Below, in pieces: positions 1 through 9,223 of a stretch of 64,000 nucleotides of DNA. The DNA is from an uncultured bacterium. GTDB lineage: Bacteria; Planctomycetota; Phycisphaerae; Phycisphaerales; UBA1924. The notes below the pieces were generated by a model. It was not told where the DNA came from, made no database searches, and worked only from the letters and a program-made list of their open reading frames with translations. Position numbers and translations under genes: made by a program. The DNA lies in assembly GCA_903834785.1 (NCBI GenBank), contig CAILKP010000061.1, forward strand, positions 176,228 to 240,227, read 5' to 3'. The stretch's first letter is position 1. Every line of letters begins with the position of its first letter.

Positions 1-1093
1 ACCCGGCACCACCGGTGTGCTCCTGCCGCGCGATGTTGTGGCTGATGAAGTACACCAGCGAACCCGTGCAGCCGGGGATCACCTCCTGGAACGCCTCGAG
101 GACCAGCGAGTTGATGATCATGTGGTTCACCGTGGCGAAGTTCGCACCAAGGTGCATGTCATCGATGTAGTCGTTGGCCTCCTGCGATCCGATCGGCGCG
201 TACACCATGTGCTTGTCCTGGCCGGGCAGCGGGATTCCCCACTTGGCAAAGTGGGCTCCCAGCGTCTTGAACTGCAAGTCGGCCAGCTTCGCACCAACTC
301 CGCGGCTGCCGCAGTGGCTCAGAAACGCTACATGGCCATCACGCAGGCCAAAGGCCTCCGCCGCCGACTTGGCACGCTCACCCTCGGCGATGCGCACCAC
401 CTCGGCCTCACCAAAGTGATTTCCGCCGCCGTAGCTGCCTAGTTGGTTCACCTTGTCGGCGAACGTTCCGGCCCAGCCGTGCTCATCAAGGTGCTTGGTT
501 AGCCGCTTCTCCAGCGCAGCGGTCTGCCCGTTGTGACCGGTGTGCGTCGCATCCTCACACCGCTGCGACCAGTGCGCCGGCACGCCGCAGCGCTCCAGCA
601 CATCAGCCGCCGCGCCGCGCGTGAGGATCTCAAACCCAAGATCGCTCTCAATCCGGCGGCCCTTGCGGACCGACCGGCTCCCGCGGCCGGCACCCGTCGG
701 CGTCCGCTCCACGATCGCATCGATCAGGGCCCGACGCGTCTTCTTGTCGCGGATCTCCGACTCGGGCACGTCCAGCTGCAGCAGCGACATCGAGCACTTG
801 ATGTCCACACCCACCGGCCCGGGATAGATGTGCGTGGGCGACACCATCACACACCCGATCGGCGCCCCGTACCCCACGTGGGCATCGGGGTTCAGCACAA
901 CTTCAGTCACACCCGGCGCCGCCCGGCACGTGCGTGCCTGGCGAATCGTCGCCTCGTCAAAGGTCCCGCGGATGTCATCGGTTCCGATCACCGTGATCGG
1001 CTTGAGCTCGTGCCCCTCAGGCGACGTGACGGGGATAAACCCCGTCGCCTCGCCGGTGACATGAATCGCTGAGTTGTTCGGTGACGTTGCCAT
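1..1093 (-). CDS. rtcB: RNA-splicing ligase RtcB (C-terminal part beyond window)
   Basis: RtcB joins RNA 2',3'-cyclic phosphate or 3'-phosphate ends to 5'-OH ends in a GTP- and Mn-dependent reaction, for tRNA or other RNA repair. The visible 364 residues start at an ATG (1091-1093) preceded by AGAGGAG. Family landmarks are present: GVDIKCSM (Asp97, Cys100; usual form GVDIGCGM), GSYGGGNHF (His226), SHCGSRGVG (His260; usually HSGSRG) and a later SHN (His352). The replaced glycines in the Cys motif point to a divergent RtcB subgroup. The gene is open at the left edge. Three tRNA-like genes lie just upstream on the same strand, the nearest about 90 bp away. No rtcA or archease is visible. Confidence 0.95.
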   Translation of the reverse strand, partial: MATSPNNSAIHVTGEATGFIPVTSPEGHELKPITVIGTDDIRGTFDEATIRQARTCRAAPGVTEVVLNPDAHVGYGAPIGCVMVSPTHIYPGPVGVDIKCSMSLLQLDVPESEIRDKKTRRALIDAIVERTPTGAGRGSRSVRKGRRIESDLGFEILTRGAAADVLERCGVPAHWSQRCEDATHTGHNGQTAALEKRLTKHLDEHGWAGTFADKVNQLGSYGGGNHFGEAEVVRIAEGERAKSAAEAFGLRDGHVAFLSHCGSRGVGAKLADLQFKTLGAHFAKWGIPLPGQDKHMVYAPIGSQEANDYIDDMHLGANFATVNHMIINSLVLEAFQEVIPGCTGSLVYFISHNIARQEHTGGAG

Positions 1094-1183
1094 GGGTACT
1101 CCTCTTCAAAAAGCTGCCCGCAACCGTTGGCGGGCCGGCCCGGGTTCGCCGGGCACATTCGCGGTTCACTTCCAATCCGACAA

Positions 1184-1256
1184 TCTCCCCGGCGGGATTC
1201 GAACCCACACACTCCGCCTTCGCAGGGCGGCGACCTATCCGTTGGTCCACAGGGAA
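1184..1256 (-). tRNA. tRNA-Arg (anticodon GCG)
   Basis: A 73-nt cloverleaf can be folded by hand: acceptor TTCCCTG/CGGGGAG (two G-U or U-G pairs), D stem GACC/GGTC, anticodon stem CCGCC/GGCGG with loop CTGCGAA (anticodon GCG), 5-nt variable loop, T stem GTGGG/CCCGC with loop TTCGAAT, discriminator A. The D loop has an A near position 20, typical of tRNA-Arg. Anticodon GCG instead of the common ACG is unusual for bacterial tRNA-Arg. CCA is not encoded. It lies between the CAG tRNA and rtcB, same strand. Confidence 0.85.
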
Positions 1257-1483
1257 TACGCGGCCCCACAGGGGCGCAAGTCGCAACAGACCGCCAAGTA
1301 GCCCCGCCCCAGTCGCGGCGGCCCCCGTTCGGGCCCGCCACCGCAGCTGGTGCGTCTGTCTGTCACGGCTTGCGCCCCCGTGCCCGCCTCAGTCCAGGCT
1401 GGCCCCGCCGCGAGCTCCGCTCCTTTCGGACCCCGGAACCCGCGGCAGCAGTCGCTGGCCTTCCAGCACAAGAGCAAAACCAG

Positions 1484-1557
1484 AGGCCCGGGAGGGAGTC
1501 GAACCCACACTGGCGTGGACCTGAGCCACGCGCCTCTGCCATTTGGGCTACCGGGCC
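1484..1557 (-). tRNA. tRNA-like gene, anticodon CAG (Leu codon) with short variable loop
   Basis: 74 nt. Acceptor GGCCCGG/CCGGGCC is perfect; short D stem GCC/GGC with an 11-nt loop; anticodon stem CGTGG/CCACG, loop CTCAGGT, anticodon CAG; variable loop only CCAGT; T stem GTGGG/CCCTC has one U-U mismatch; T loop TTCGACT; discriminator T. Bacterial tRNA-Leu is normally class II with a long variable arm and A73, so the isotype is assigned by anticodon only. CCA is not encoded. It may be a degenerate, specialised or non-translating tRNA. Confidence 0.75.
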
Positions 1558-1612
1558 TACCGCCACATGCCGCCGGATACCGACGAACACCTGGCCCCCA
1601 CCTCCCTGCCTT

Positions 1613-1671
1613 CATTTGACCACTTCCAAATTTGGCCCTTTGGCAATTTGGACCTTTGGCCATTTGACCAC
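1613..1671 (+). repeat. Octamer array between tRNA-like genes
   Basis: About seven octamers of the ATTTGACC / CAATTTGG / CCCTTTGG type, followed by a C/T tract. Same orientation as the arrays at 10398, 23602 and 25037, although the genes here are on the minus strand. Confidence 0.8.
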
Positions 1672-1783
1672 CCCCTCCCCCCTTCTCCACCTGGCTGACG
1701 AAACGCCCGAGCCGGCTACACACCGACCACGGACGCGTGTTGGGAACAGCAATGTCCACCGGCTACGGCGGCAGCACCACCAA

Positions 1784-1857
1784 CGACCCTGGCGGGACTC
1801 GAACCCGCGATTCCCAGATAATCAGTCTGGTGCTTTCAACCGCTCAGCCACAGGGCC
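1784..1857 (-). tRNA. tRNA-like gene, anticodon GAT (Ile codon)
   Basis: 74 nt. Acceptor GGCCCTG/CAGGGTC, D arm GCT/AGC with an 11-nt loop of the kind seen in Ser/Leu tRNAs, anticodon stem CCAGA/TCTGG, loop CTGATTA (anticodon GAT), variable loop GAATC, perfect T stem GCGGG/CCCGC, discriminator G. Standard tRNA-Ile(GAU) has A73, a GCTC-type D stem and loop CTGATAA, so this differs from a housekeeping Ile tRNA at several identity positions. First of three same-strand tRNA-like genes before rtcB. CCA is not encoded. Confidence 0.75.
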
Positions 1858-2293
1858 TCGCCAAGATCAACTTCAACTCATATCACTACACCGAGAAAAA
1901 AATGATCGCGCACTATATTGAATGAACTTCAATACATACCGTCCAGCCAGGCACTGCACTGCTGCACTGCACTCTGAGCTATTTCCGACTCCTTGAACAC
2001 CCCCGAGAAGCGGAGGAGTCCGCGAGCGCCACCAACCAGTTGGCAGGCCCGCCGGAGTCAGCACAAGATGGAACCCGGAACCTCCACGCCCGGCCGGAGC
2101 AAACTCCAAGGCCGAACGCGTACCTGATGGCCGCAAGCACCACTGGGGGTGGAACGACGCAGGAGAAGAGAGACTTTGCTTGGTTGAGGAGCCCGGTTCA
2201 CTAAACCGGAAACCCTGAAACAGCAGCTCACATCTGACTTTCCCGCATCGCATCACCCGGCAATCAGCCGCGGCGTGCGATCGGAAGGCCCGA
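1858..2293. other. Intergenic region with no convincing gene
   Basis: Upstream of the tRNA-like genes. Part is AT-richer than the window (about 1860-1950), as expected for a promoter of the minus-strand tRNA-rtcB unit. An imperfect GCACTGCA-type repeat lies near 1949-1972. A long minus-strand reading frame crosses the region but shows no recognisable motif. No known structured RNA was recognised. Confidence 0.5.
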
Positions 2294-2574
2294 TCAGCCG
2301 CGGATCCCGGGATATTCGCCGAACTTCGGCCACATTTGCCCCAGGAACTCATTTTCCTGGGTGCCGCCTGCCGGAGAGACTGTCCGATAATCTCGGACAT
2401 CCATATGACCTGGCAGGGTTGAACGGGCCGAATCCGAGCGATCCAAACGACTCCCAATCCCTCGCCCAAGCAGACCTCCATCAAGCCCGAGCACCAGATC
2501 GCCGGAGCGATCACTGACCGCGGTTTTAACCGTGTCAGTTGGATTCAGGTTGGTTGAGGTAGTCAGGGAGAACA
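2294..2574 (-). CDS. Possible small protein of unknown function
   Basis: 93-codon frame starting at an ATG with AAAGGA seven bases upstream. The protein is soluble, has a short Gly/Leu-rich patch in its first half and no motif I recognise. Codon third positions are less GC-biased than in neighbouring genes, so it may be a young or spurious frame. It lies between the tRNA/rtcB unit and truD, all on the minus strand. I kept it only because of the start context. Confidence 0.3.
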
Positions 2575-2750
2575 TGGGATTCCTTTGAAAGCGAGCAGAA
2601 GTATTGCTCATGTATTTCGGCCTGTCAAGCAAACAGATTCACTTTTTCTCAAAAAGTTACATCCCTCCCCCCACCAATCCATCATCCCATCATCTTAATA
2701 CAAACTCCAATACCGCAATCAAACCCAATCCCTCAGCCCTCGCCACACAC
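2575..2750. other. AT-rich spacer downstream of truD
   Basis: The stretch contains T- and A-runs (for example around 2640-2660) and a C/T-rich part (2660-2720), unlike the surrounding high GC. It could hold the 3' end of the truD transcript. No clear hairpin plus T-run was found. Confidence 0.35.
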
Positions 2751-4058
2751 TCAGCATTGCCCCAGCGCCCTCAGCAGCACCGTGGCATAACTGCCCCGAG
2801 GCAGCGAGAACGCCACCTCGATCTTCGCCAGTTCCCCGCGTGAGAACTCATCCGCCGCCGGCTCCGACATCGTGAACTTCTCCGCCATCACAAACAGCGG
2901 CCGTGTAAACGTGTCAAAGTTCGGCTGCCGCGCCGGCGGCAGCTCACGCCCCGCCTCGTTCACCGCCGGCCGGCCCGCCGGCTGGGCCGGCAGCTCCACC
3001 GCCGCCACCCGAAGCTGCGGCAGCGTCAGCTTGTGCTCACGCAGCACGTTCTTCGCCGCCTCGCCCCACGGCTCGGCCAGCGTCGTCCTCGGCGACAGGT
3101 GCGGCATCGCCAGCTGCCGATACGCCGCCGTCACCTTCGCCGGCTGCGGAAACACCAGCTGCACAAAGTCATCTCTCCGCTCCGGCGCCTCAGCATCCAG
3201 CCCCCGCGCCAGCTCCAGAGCCATCCCGTTCCACAGCAGCGAACTGAACGCATCCACATGCAGTTCCCGCAGAAACAGCGGCAGCGCCTGATACGCCCGG
3301 TCAAAGGGCTGCCCCGCCGCCAGTGCCGCAATCGCCGCACGCTCCGGCAGCATCGGGCTGCTCTCCTCCAGCAGTTCGCTCCAGTTCCCCCACTTCTCCG
3401 CGCACAAACGCGTGAAGTCCCGCAGCGGGCCGCTGTCCTTTCGCGCCGGGCTCGCCAGCGTCAGCTTCAGCGCCGTCTCGTAGTCCCCGTCAATCAGCGA
3501 CCGCCCCACCCACCCCTGCCCGTGCCTGGCCGAGCCAAACCGCTGCGACCCGTAGTAGTTCGTCAGCAGCAGCCCGTTGCCATCCCGCAGCGCATCCGCA
3601 TTGCCGTACAGCATCTCCGCATCCGCGCGCGTGCACCGCCGGATCACAATCCGAAACAGGTTCGCCGCAATCGCCTCCGCCGTCATCGGCGTGTTGGTGT
3701 ACCCCAGCGACTTGATCGCCACGCCCGAATCCTCACCCAACTGCAGGTCAAGCGTCTCCGGCAGGCTCCGCCGATGCGCCGGATCCAGCTCAATGGTGAT
3801 GTGCTGCACCGTCACCGCGTGCCTGTCCTTGAGCCCGCCATAACTGATCCGCCCCGGCGACATCCGCAGCTCGCGCGCGATCGTCCGCACCGCATCCGGC
3901 GTCGTCATCGACCGCTTCCGCATCTTGTACAGCCCGTACCGCGCCGGCTCAGGCCCCACCGTCGGCGATGCATCCACCCCGAGCTCGTACTTCATCTCCA
4001 GTCGCTCGGTGACCAGAAAGTCCTCAGGAATGCGGCGGATGACCATGTTCCGCAGCAT
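2751..4058 (-). CDS. truD: tRNA pseudouridine synthase TruD
   Basis: TruD makes pseudouridine-13 in tRNA. Near the N-terminus is IRRIPEDFLVTE, followed by the catalytic motif GLKDRHA with the nucleophile Asp about residue 78 from the chosen start, then NYYGSQRFG (TruD motif II). The 435-aa length is on the long side for bacterial TruD. The start is ambiguous: ATG at 4058 has GGGGAG 11 bases upstream; GTG at 4067 lies too close to that sequence; ATG at 4046 also starts just before the conserved region. Divergent from radA. Confidence 0.93.
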   Translation of the reverse strand: MLRNMVIRRIPEDFLVTERLEMKYELGVDASPTVGPEPARYGLYKMRKRSMTTPDAVRTIARELRMSPGRISYGGLKDRHAVTVQHITIELDPAHRRSLPETLDLQLGEDSGVAIKSLGYTNTPMTAEAIAANLFRIVIRRCTRADAEMLYGNADALRDGNGLLLTNYYGSQRFGSARHGQGWVGRSLIDGDYETALKLTLASPARKDSGPLRDFTRLCAEKWGNWSELLEESSPMLPERAAIAALAAGQPFDRAYQALPLFLRELHVDAFSSLLWNGMALELARGLDAEAPERRDDFVQLVFPQPAKVTAAYRQLAMPHLSPRTTLAEPWGEAAKNVLREHKLTLPQLRVAAVELPAQPAGRPAVNEAGRELPPARQPNFDTFTRPLFVMAEKFTMSEPAADEFSRGELAKIEVAFSLPRGSYATVLLRALGQC

Positions 4059-4184
4059 ACGGGACACCGCTCCCCAACGCCCGAACCCACCAGAAACAAC
4101 ATAAACGTCCTATAACACACTACACAACCCATCCCGATCACCCGCCCAAACACCTCCCTTCCAACTTCGCGCCTACAACCTGCC

Positions 4185-5891
4185 ATGGCCAAGCCGCGTC
4201 AAGTCTTCGTCTGCAAGGAATGTGGCAGCGTCCAGACCCGGTGGATGGGCAAGTGCCCCGACTGCAACGCGTGGGATTCACTCCAGCAGGAGTCCATCGA
4301 AAAGTCCGCCAAGACCGATCCGCGTGCCGGCTCCATCGGCCAGTGGTCGCAGGCCGCCATGGCCCACGCCGCCAACGCCGCCGCTGCACAGATGCTCGCC
4401 GAGGCCGCTGAAGGCGGTGGCGTCGCCGATGGCCTGCCCGCCCCCGCGGCAGAGCGCATGGTCGAGCAGCTCACCACACGCCAGCCCGCACAGCGTTACC
4501 CGCAGATCGGCAAGGCCGCCGAGCTTCCACGCCGCCGCACCGGCATCGACGAGTTCGACCGCGTCCTCGGTGGCGGCCTCGTCCCCGCGAGCGCGGTGCT
4601 GATCGGTGGCGACCCCGGCATCGGCAAGAGCACGCTGCTCCTTCAGGCCGCCGCCAGCTGGGCCCGCACCGGCGCCCGAGTGCTCTACGTCAGCAGCGAG
4701 GAAAGCGTCGAGCAGGTCAAACTCCGCGCCGGTCGCCTGCTCGAAGACCACGACACTCCCGCCGCGGCAGAGAGCAATCACAGCGACCACTCGGCCTCAC
4801 CCGCCGCCGGACTCGATGAACTCTTCCTCCTCTCTGACAGCTCGCTGTCCCGAATCTGCGAGCAGGCCGCCCGCGTCCTCGGCGAGGTCGAGAGCCACCG
4901 CCGCGTGCTCATCATCGACTCGGTGCAGATGGTCTACAAGCCCGACCTCGCGGCGTTCCCCGGCTCCATGAGCCAGCTGCGCCAGTGCTGTGCCGAGCTT
5001 GTTTACATGGCCAAGGCCACCGGCACCGCCGTGGTGCTCATTGGCCACGTCACCAAGGAAGGCACGCTCGCCGGCCCCAAGCTCCTCGAGCACCTCGTCG
5101 ACAGCGTGCTCTACTTCGAGGGCGACCGCTACCACGCCCACCGCGTCCTGCGCTGCGTCAAGAACCGCTTCGGCTCCACGCTCGAGCTCGGCCTCTTTGA
5201 GATGACCGATGGCGGACTCCGCCAGGCCACCGGCCAGCTCGCCATCGCCGGCGGCCCCGCCCGCAGCGGCACCGTCATCTGCCCCGTGCAGACCGGCAGC
5301 CGCTGCCTGCTCGTTGAAGTCCAGGCCCTCACCGCCACCAGCTTCCCCGGCATGGCCAAACGCAAGGCCTCAGGCATCGATGCCAACCGCCTGGCCATGC
5401 TCATCGCCGTGCTCGAGCAGCACGGCTCCCTCCGCCTGGAGGACCGTGACATCTTCGTCTCCGCCGTCGGCGGCGTCAAGATCACCGAACCCGCCGCCGA
5501 TCTGGCCACCCTCCTGGCCATCAGCGGTGCCCACTACCGCAAGGCAGTTTCCAACAACGCCGCGGCAGTCGGCGAAGTCGGACTCGGTGGCGAGATCCGC
5601 CCCGTCACCCAGCTCGATGCCCGCGTGCAGGAAGCAGCCAAACTCGGTGCCCGCACCCTCCTCGTGCCCGCTTCACAGGCCGCCCGCATCAAGCCGCCCG
5701 CCGGTGTCCGCATCATCGGCATCCGCACCGTCGGCCAGGCCCTCAGTGAGCTCGAAGTCGTTCCAGGCACCCAAGCCGCGGCAGCCAAACCAGCAAACGC
5801 CCCCCGGCCCACCCCCGCACCCCAGCCAACCGCAGATCAACTCACACCCCAAGTCCGCACCACCTCCCAAGCCGCAAAGACCGCCCGCTAA
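4185..5891 (+). CDS. radA: DNA repair protein RadA
   Basis: RadA is a RecA-like ATPase that drives branch migration in recombinational repair. It has an N-terminal C4 zinc finger (Cys10, Cys13, Cys24, Cys27), Walker [11 protein letters not shown] at 141-150, the RadA-specific KNRFG at 326-330, and a C-terminal Lon-like domain. At 568 aa it is about 100 residues longer than usual, from an Ala-rich linker after the zinc finger (about 45-105) and a Pro/Ala/Gln-rich tail (after about 525). No Shine-Dalgarno; a C/T-rich leader precedes the ATG. Next gene on the strand is uvrB. Confidence 0.96.
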   Translation: MAKPRQVFVCKECGSVQTRWMGKCPDCNAWDSLQQESIEKSAKTDPRAGSIGQWSQAAMAHAANAAAAQMLAEAAEGGGVADGLPAPAAERMVEQLTTRQPAQRYPQIGKAAELPRRRTGIDEFDRVLGGGLVPASAVLIGGDPGIGKSTLLLQAAASWARTGARVLYVSSEESVEQVKLRAGRLLEDHDTPAAAESNHSDHSASPAAGLDELFLLSDSSLSRICEQAARVLGEVESHRRVLIIDSVQMVYKPDLAAFPGSMSQLRQCCAELVYMAKATGTAVVLIGHVTKEGTLAGPKLLEHLVDSVLYFEGDRYHAHRVLRCVKNRFGSTLELGLFEMTDGGLRQATGQLAIAGGPARSGTVICPVQTGSRCLLVEVQALTATSFPGMAKRKASGIDANRLAMLIAVLEQHGSLRLEDRDIFVSAVGGVKITEPAADLATLLAISGAHYRKAVSNNAAAVGEVGLGGEIRPVTQLDARVQEAAKLGARTLLVPASQAARIKPPAGVRIIGIRTVGQALSELEVVPGTQAAAAKPANAPRPTPAPQPTADQLTPQVRTTSQAAKTAR

Positions 5892-5907
5892 TCACCGCCT
5901 CCCGCCT

Positions 5908-5950
5908 TCCCCCTCGCAACTCGAGTCTCGCGACTCGCGACTCCCCTCCC
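5908..5950. repeat. Dispersed GAGTCGCG-type element between radA and uvrB
   Basis: C/T-rich stretch with CTCGCAACTC and two CTCGCGACTC/TCGCGACTC copies, overlapping in an 18-nt core. The same core with the same C/T-rich surroundings recurs at 12873-12947, 27853-27925, 29671-29699 and, inverted, near 63147-63260. This copy sits between two plus-strand genes rather than at a convergent junction. Confidence 0.6.
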
Positions 5951-5971
5951 TCCTCTTTGCTCTACCCCTTC

Positions 5972-8212
5972 ATGCGCATCGTCCAACGCCCATTTGAGCT
6001 CTCCAGCCCGCACAAGCCCACCGGCGATCAGCCCGGGGCCATCGCCGAGCTTGTCAGCCGCGCCAACGCGGGCGAGAAGTGGTCGTGCCTGCTCGGCGCC
6101 ACCGGCACCGGCAAGACGTTCACGATGGCCAACGTCATCGCCCAGACGCAGAAGCCCACGCTCATCCTGAGCCACAACAAAACGCTCGCGGCCCAGCTGT
6201 ATGAGGAGATGAAAGAGCTGTTCCCCAAGAACGCCGTCAGCTACTTCGTCAGCTATTACGACTACTACCAGCCCGAGGCCTACATCCCCCAGCGCGACAT
6301 CTACATCGAAAAGGACGCCAGCCGCAACGACGATCTCGACAAGCTCCGCCTGGCCGCCACCAGCAACATCCTGGCCCGCCGCGACACCATCGTCGTCGCC
6401 AGCGTCTCGTGCATCTTCGGCCTGGGCTCACCCGCCACCTACGGCAACAAGGTCATGACGCTCCGTCGCGACATGCTCGTCGACCGCCGCAAGCTCCTGC
6501 TCGGCCTTGACGCCATGCAGTACAAGCGCAGCGATATCGAGTTCAAGCGCGGCCAGTTCCGCGTCCGCGGCGATGTGCTTGAGATCTACCCCGCCTACGA
6601 CCAGTACGCCGTCCGCCTCGAGCTCTCCGGCGACTCAGTCAGCGACCTGCTCATCGTCAACCCCACCAGCGGCGAAGTCATCGGCAGCGAGGAGCAGTTT
6701 TTCCTCTTCCCCGCGGCACACTACGTCACCGATGAGTCCCGCATGCAGGCCATCCTCACCGGCATCCGCCAGGAGATGGAGGACCGCGTCGCCCAGCTCC
6801 GCACCGAGGGCAAACTCCTCGAGGCCCAGCGCCTGCTCGCCCGCACCAAGTACGACCTTGAAATGCTCGAGGAAGTCGGCTTCTGCAACGGCATCGAGAA
6901 CTACTCACGCCACCTCGACGGTCGCGCCCCCGGCGAGCGCCCCTGGACGCTCATGGACTACTTCGACTACTCCCCCGAAGACGAAGACGGCACCCGCGAG
7001 GTCAACATCGCCCCGCAGGACACAAGCCGCGGCGAGCACCTCTGGCGTCTCATGAAACGCCCCAAGCGTGACTGGCTCATGATCATCGACGAAAGCCACG
7101 TCACGCTCCCGCAGGTCCGCGCCATGTTCAACGGCGACAAGATGCGTAAGCAGGTCCTGGTCGACCACGGCTTCCGCCTGCCCAGCGCAATGGACAACCG
7201 CCCGCTGACCTTTGAGGAGTTCGAAGTCGTCAGCCCGCAGGTCACCTTCGTCTCAGCCACGCCAGGACCCTATGAACTCGAGAAGGTCCAGGGCGTCGTC
7301 GCCGAGCAGGTCATCCGCCCCACCGGCCTGCTGGATCCCGCTATCGAAGTCCGCCCCGCCCGCGGCCAGGTGCCCGACCTGCTCGAACGCTGCAAGCAGC
7401 GCGTCGCCGCCGGCCAGCGCGTCCTGGTCACCGCCCTGACCAAGCGCCTCTGTGAGGACCTCACGCTCTACCTCCACGAGCAGGGCCTCAAAGTCCGCTA
7501 CCTCCACAGCGAAATCGAAACCCTCGAGCGTCTGGAAATCCTCACCGACCTCCGCAAGGGCGAGTTCGATGTCCTCGTCGGTGTCAACCTCCTGCGTGAA
7601 GGCCTCGACTTGCCCGAGGTCTCCCTGGTCGCCATTCTCGATGCCGACAAGGAAGGCTTCCTCCGCTCGCCCCGCTCGCTCATCCAGCTCATCGGCCGCG
7701 CCGCCCGCAACGTCGACGGCTCGGTGATCATGTACGCCGATGCCATGACACCCTCCATGACCGCGGCGATCGATGAGACTGATCGCCGCCGCGCCAAGCA
7801 GCGGGCGTACAACACCGCCAACAACATCACGCCCACCACCATCATCAAGGCCATCCGCACGGGCCTTGAGCTCCAGGTCAAGGCCAACCGCACCATGCGC
7901 GAGGCCGTCCGCGCCAAGGAACCCGAGTTCGATGTCGCCGAACTCGTCCGCCAGCTCGAAGACGAAATGCTCCAGGCCGCTGAACAGCTCGAGTTCGAGA
8001 AAGCCGCCCGCCTGCGCGATCAGGTCGGCCTGCTCAAATCCGGCAAGCTCGGCGGCAAGGGCAAGGTCCGCCGCAGCGAGGTCGACGGCGGCGGCAGCGA
8101 TGGCGAACCCGGCAGCACCAAGGGTGACCGCAAAGCCGGCATGCCCGGCGTCCGCCCCAGCAAGAAGGGCAAGAAGAAGGGCCGCGACCTCAAAGGCAAA
8201 TCCGGCTTCTAA
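5972..8212 (+). CDS. uvrB: Excinuclease ABC subunit UvrB
   Basis: UvrB is the damage-verifying helicase-like subunit of nucleotide excision repair. Walker A GATGTGKT lies at 42-49 from this start; the beta-hairpin [15 protein letters not shown] is intact; RecA-like domain 2 has the [16 protein letters not shown] and [10 protein letters not shown] motifs; a UVR domain that binds UvrC lies near the end. Unusual is a basic Gly/Lys-rich tail of about 60 residues after the UVR domain. An ATG five codons upstream (5957) is possible, but homologues start near this one. No Shine-Dalgarno; pyrimidine leader. Confidence 0.97.
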   Translation: MRIVQRPFELSSPHKPTGDQPGAIAELVSRANAGEKWSCLLGATGTGKTFTMANVIAQTQKPTLILSHNKTLAAQLYEEMKELFPKNAVSYFVSYYDYYQPEAYIPQRDIYIEKDASRNDDLDKLRLAATSNILARRDTIVVASVSCIFGLGSPATYGNKVMTLRRDMLVDRRKLLLGLDAMQYKRSDIEFKRGQFRVRGDVLEIYPAYDQYAVRLELSGDSVSDLLIVNPTSGEVIGSEEQFFLFPAAHYVTDESRMQAILTGIRQEMEDRVAQLRTEGKLLEAQRLLARTKYDLEMLEEVGFCNGIENYSRHLDGRAPGERPWTLMDYFDYSPEDEDGTREVNIAPQDTSRGEHLWRLMKRPKRDWLMIIDESHVTLPQVRAMFNGDKMRKQVLVDHGFRLPSAMDNRPLTFEEFEVVSPQVTFVSATPGPYELEKVQGVVAEQVIRPTGLLDPAIEVRPARGQVPDLLERCKQRVAAGQRVLVTALTKRLCEDLTLYLHEQGLKVRYLHSEIETLERLEILTDLRKGEFDVLVGVNLLREGLDLPEVSLVAILDADKEGFLRSPRSLIQLIGRAARNVDGSVIMYADAMTPSMTAAIDETDRRRAKQRAYNTANNITPTTIIKAIRTGLELQVKANRTMREAVRAKEPEFDVAELVRQLEDEMLQAAEQLEFEKAARLRDQVGLLKSGKLGGKGKVRRSEVDGGGSDGEPGSTKGDRKAGMPGVRPSKKGKKKGRDLKGKSGF

Positions 8213-8278
8213 CCACCGCCGCGCTCCCATACCCGGCCCATCACTGGATTCACCCCGCAACCGTGCCGACACTTCACC

Positions 8279-9124
8279 ATGCGCACGAGCATCCTCGGCT
8301 CCAGCCCGGTTGAAGTCCCACCCATCGGGCTGGGCACGGTCAAGCTCGGGCGCCTCGCAGGCCTCAAGTACCCCGCCAGCCAGCTGCCCACCTCGCTCCC
8401 GTCCGATCAATCCGTACTGGAACTTCTGTCCACCGCCGCCGAACTCGGCGTCACACTCATCGACACCGCCCCCGCCTACGGCATCGCCGAGCAGCGGCTC
8501 GGCCAGCTCCTCTACCAGATCCGCCCGCGTGACTTCTGGGTCCTGTGCACCAAAGCCGGCGAGCAGTTCGTAGCCGATGCCGCCGGCAACCCCGTCAGCA
8601 CCTACGACTTCTCCGCCGCGGCTATCACCACCAGCGTCGAGCGCTCCCTGGCCGCCCTCCGCACCGATGTGCTCGACATCGTGCTGCTGCACTTTTCCTC
8701 GCTGACTGCCGATGAACTCATCCTCAATCAGGGCGAGGCGTACGAGACGCTGACCAAACTCCAGCGCCAGGGCAAAATCAAAGCCATCGGCGCCAGCCCC
8801 GCCTCGCTGGCCGCGGGCATCCAGACCGTCCAGCGCTGCCAGGTCGCCATGCTCGAGCTCAGCCCCGCCGAGTCGCGCCATCGCACCGCCATCACCGAAG
8901 CCGCCACCACCGGCTGCGGCATCCTCATCAAAAAAGCCCTCGCCAGCGGCCACCTGACCACCGCTGCCCCTTCTGGCACCGCACCCGCCTCGCCGGATCC
9001 CGTACAGGCCGCACTCCGCTTCGTGCTCGGCCACGCCGCCGTGAGCTCCGTGGTCATCGGCACCACCAGCCCCAGGCACCTCCGCCAGGCCGTGCTCATC
9101 GCCGAAGCCGTCCGCGGCGTCTGA
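8279..9124 (+). CDS. Aldo/keto reductase family protein
   Basis: TIM-barrel NADPH-dependent oxidoreductase. The tetrad is visible: Asp62 and Tyr67 in IDTAPAYG, Lys92 in LCTKAGE, His138 in VLLHFS. At 281 aa it is at the short end of the family. The C-terminal SSVVIGTTSP region fits the cofactor-binding segment. Substrate cannot be told. Follows uvrB by 66 bp on the same strand; the adjacency is likely positional. Confidence 0.85.
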   Translation: MRTSILGSSPVEVPPIGLGTVKLGRLAGLKYPASQLPTSLPSDQSVLELLSTAAELGVTLIDTAPAYGIAEQRLGQLLYQIRPRDFWVLCTKAGEQFVADAAGNPVSTYDFSAAAITTSVERSLAALRTDVLDIVLLHFSSLTADELILNQGEAYETLTKLQRQGKIKAIGASPASLAAGIQTVQRCQVAMLELSPAESRHRTAITEAATTGCGILIKKALASGHLTTAAPSGTAPASPDPVQAALRFVLGHAAVSSVVIGTTSPRHLRQAVLIAEAVRGV

Positions 9125-9223
9125 CCCGCCCCACGCACGAAAAACGCCACCGACCCTCCCGGACCCCACCGCTTTTTGCCCGCCCTCCAAGGTCGGATTT
9201 TGCCGTGCCTGCTACCCTTGACC

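Noticed and set aside
1873..2514. Long minus-strand reading frame upstream of the tRNA-like genes
   Set aside because: No start context, no recognisable motif, overlaps a better-supported short frame, and composition is patchy.
7253..9190. 645-codon antisense frame across uvrB and the aldo/keto reductase
   Set aside because: Antisense of strongly conserved genes; Gly/Ala-rich product typical of high-GC shadows.
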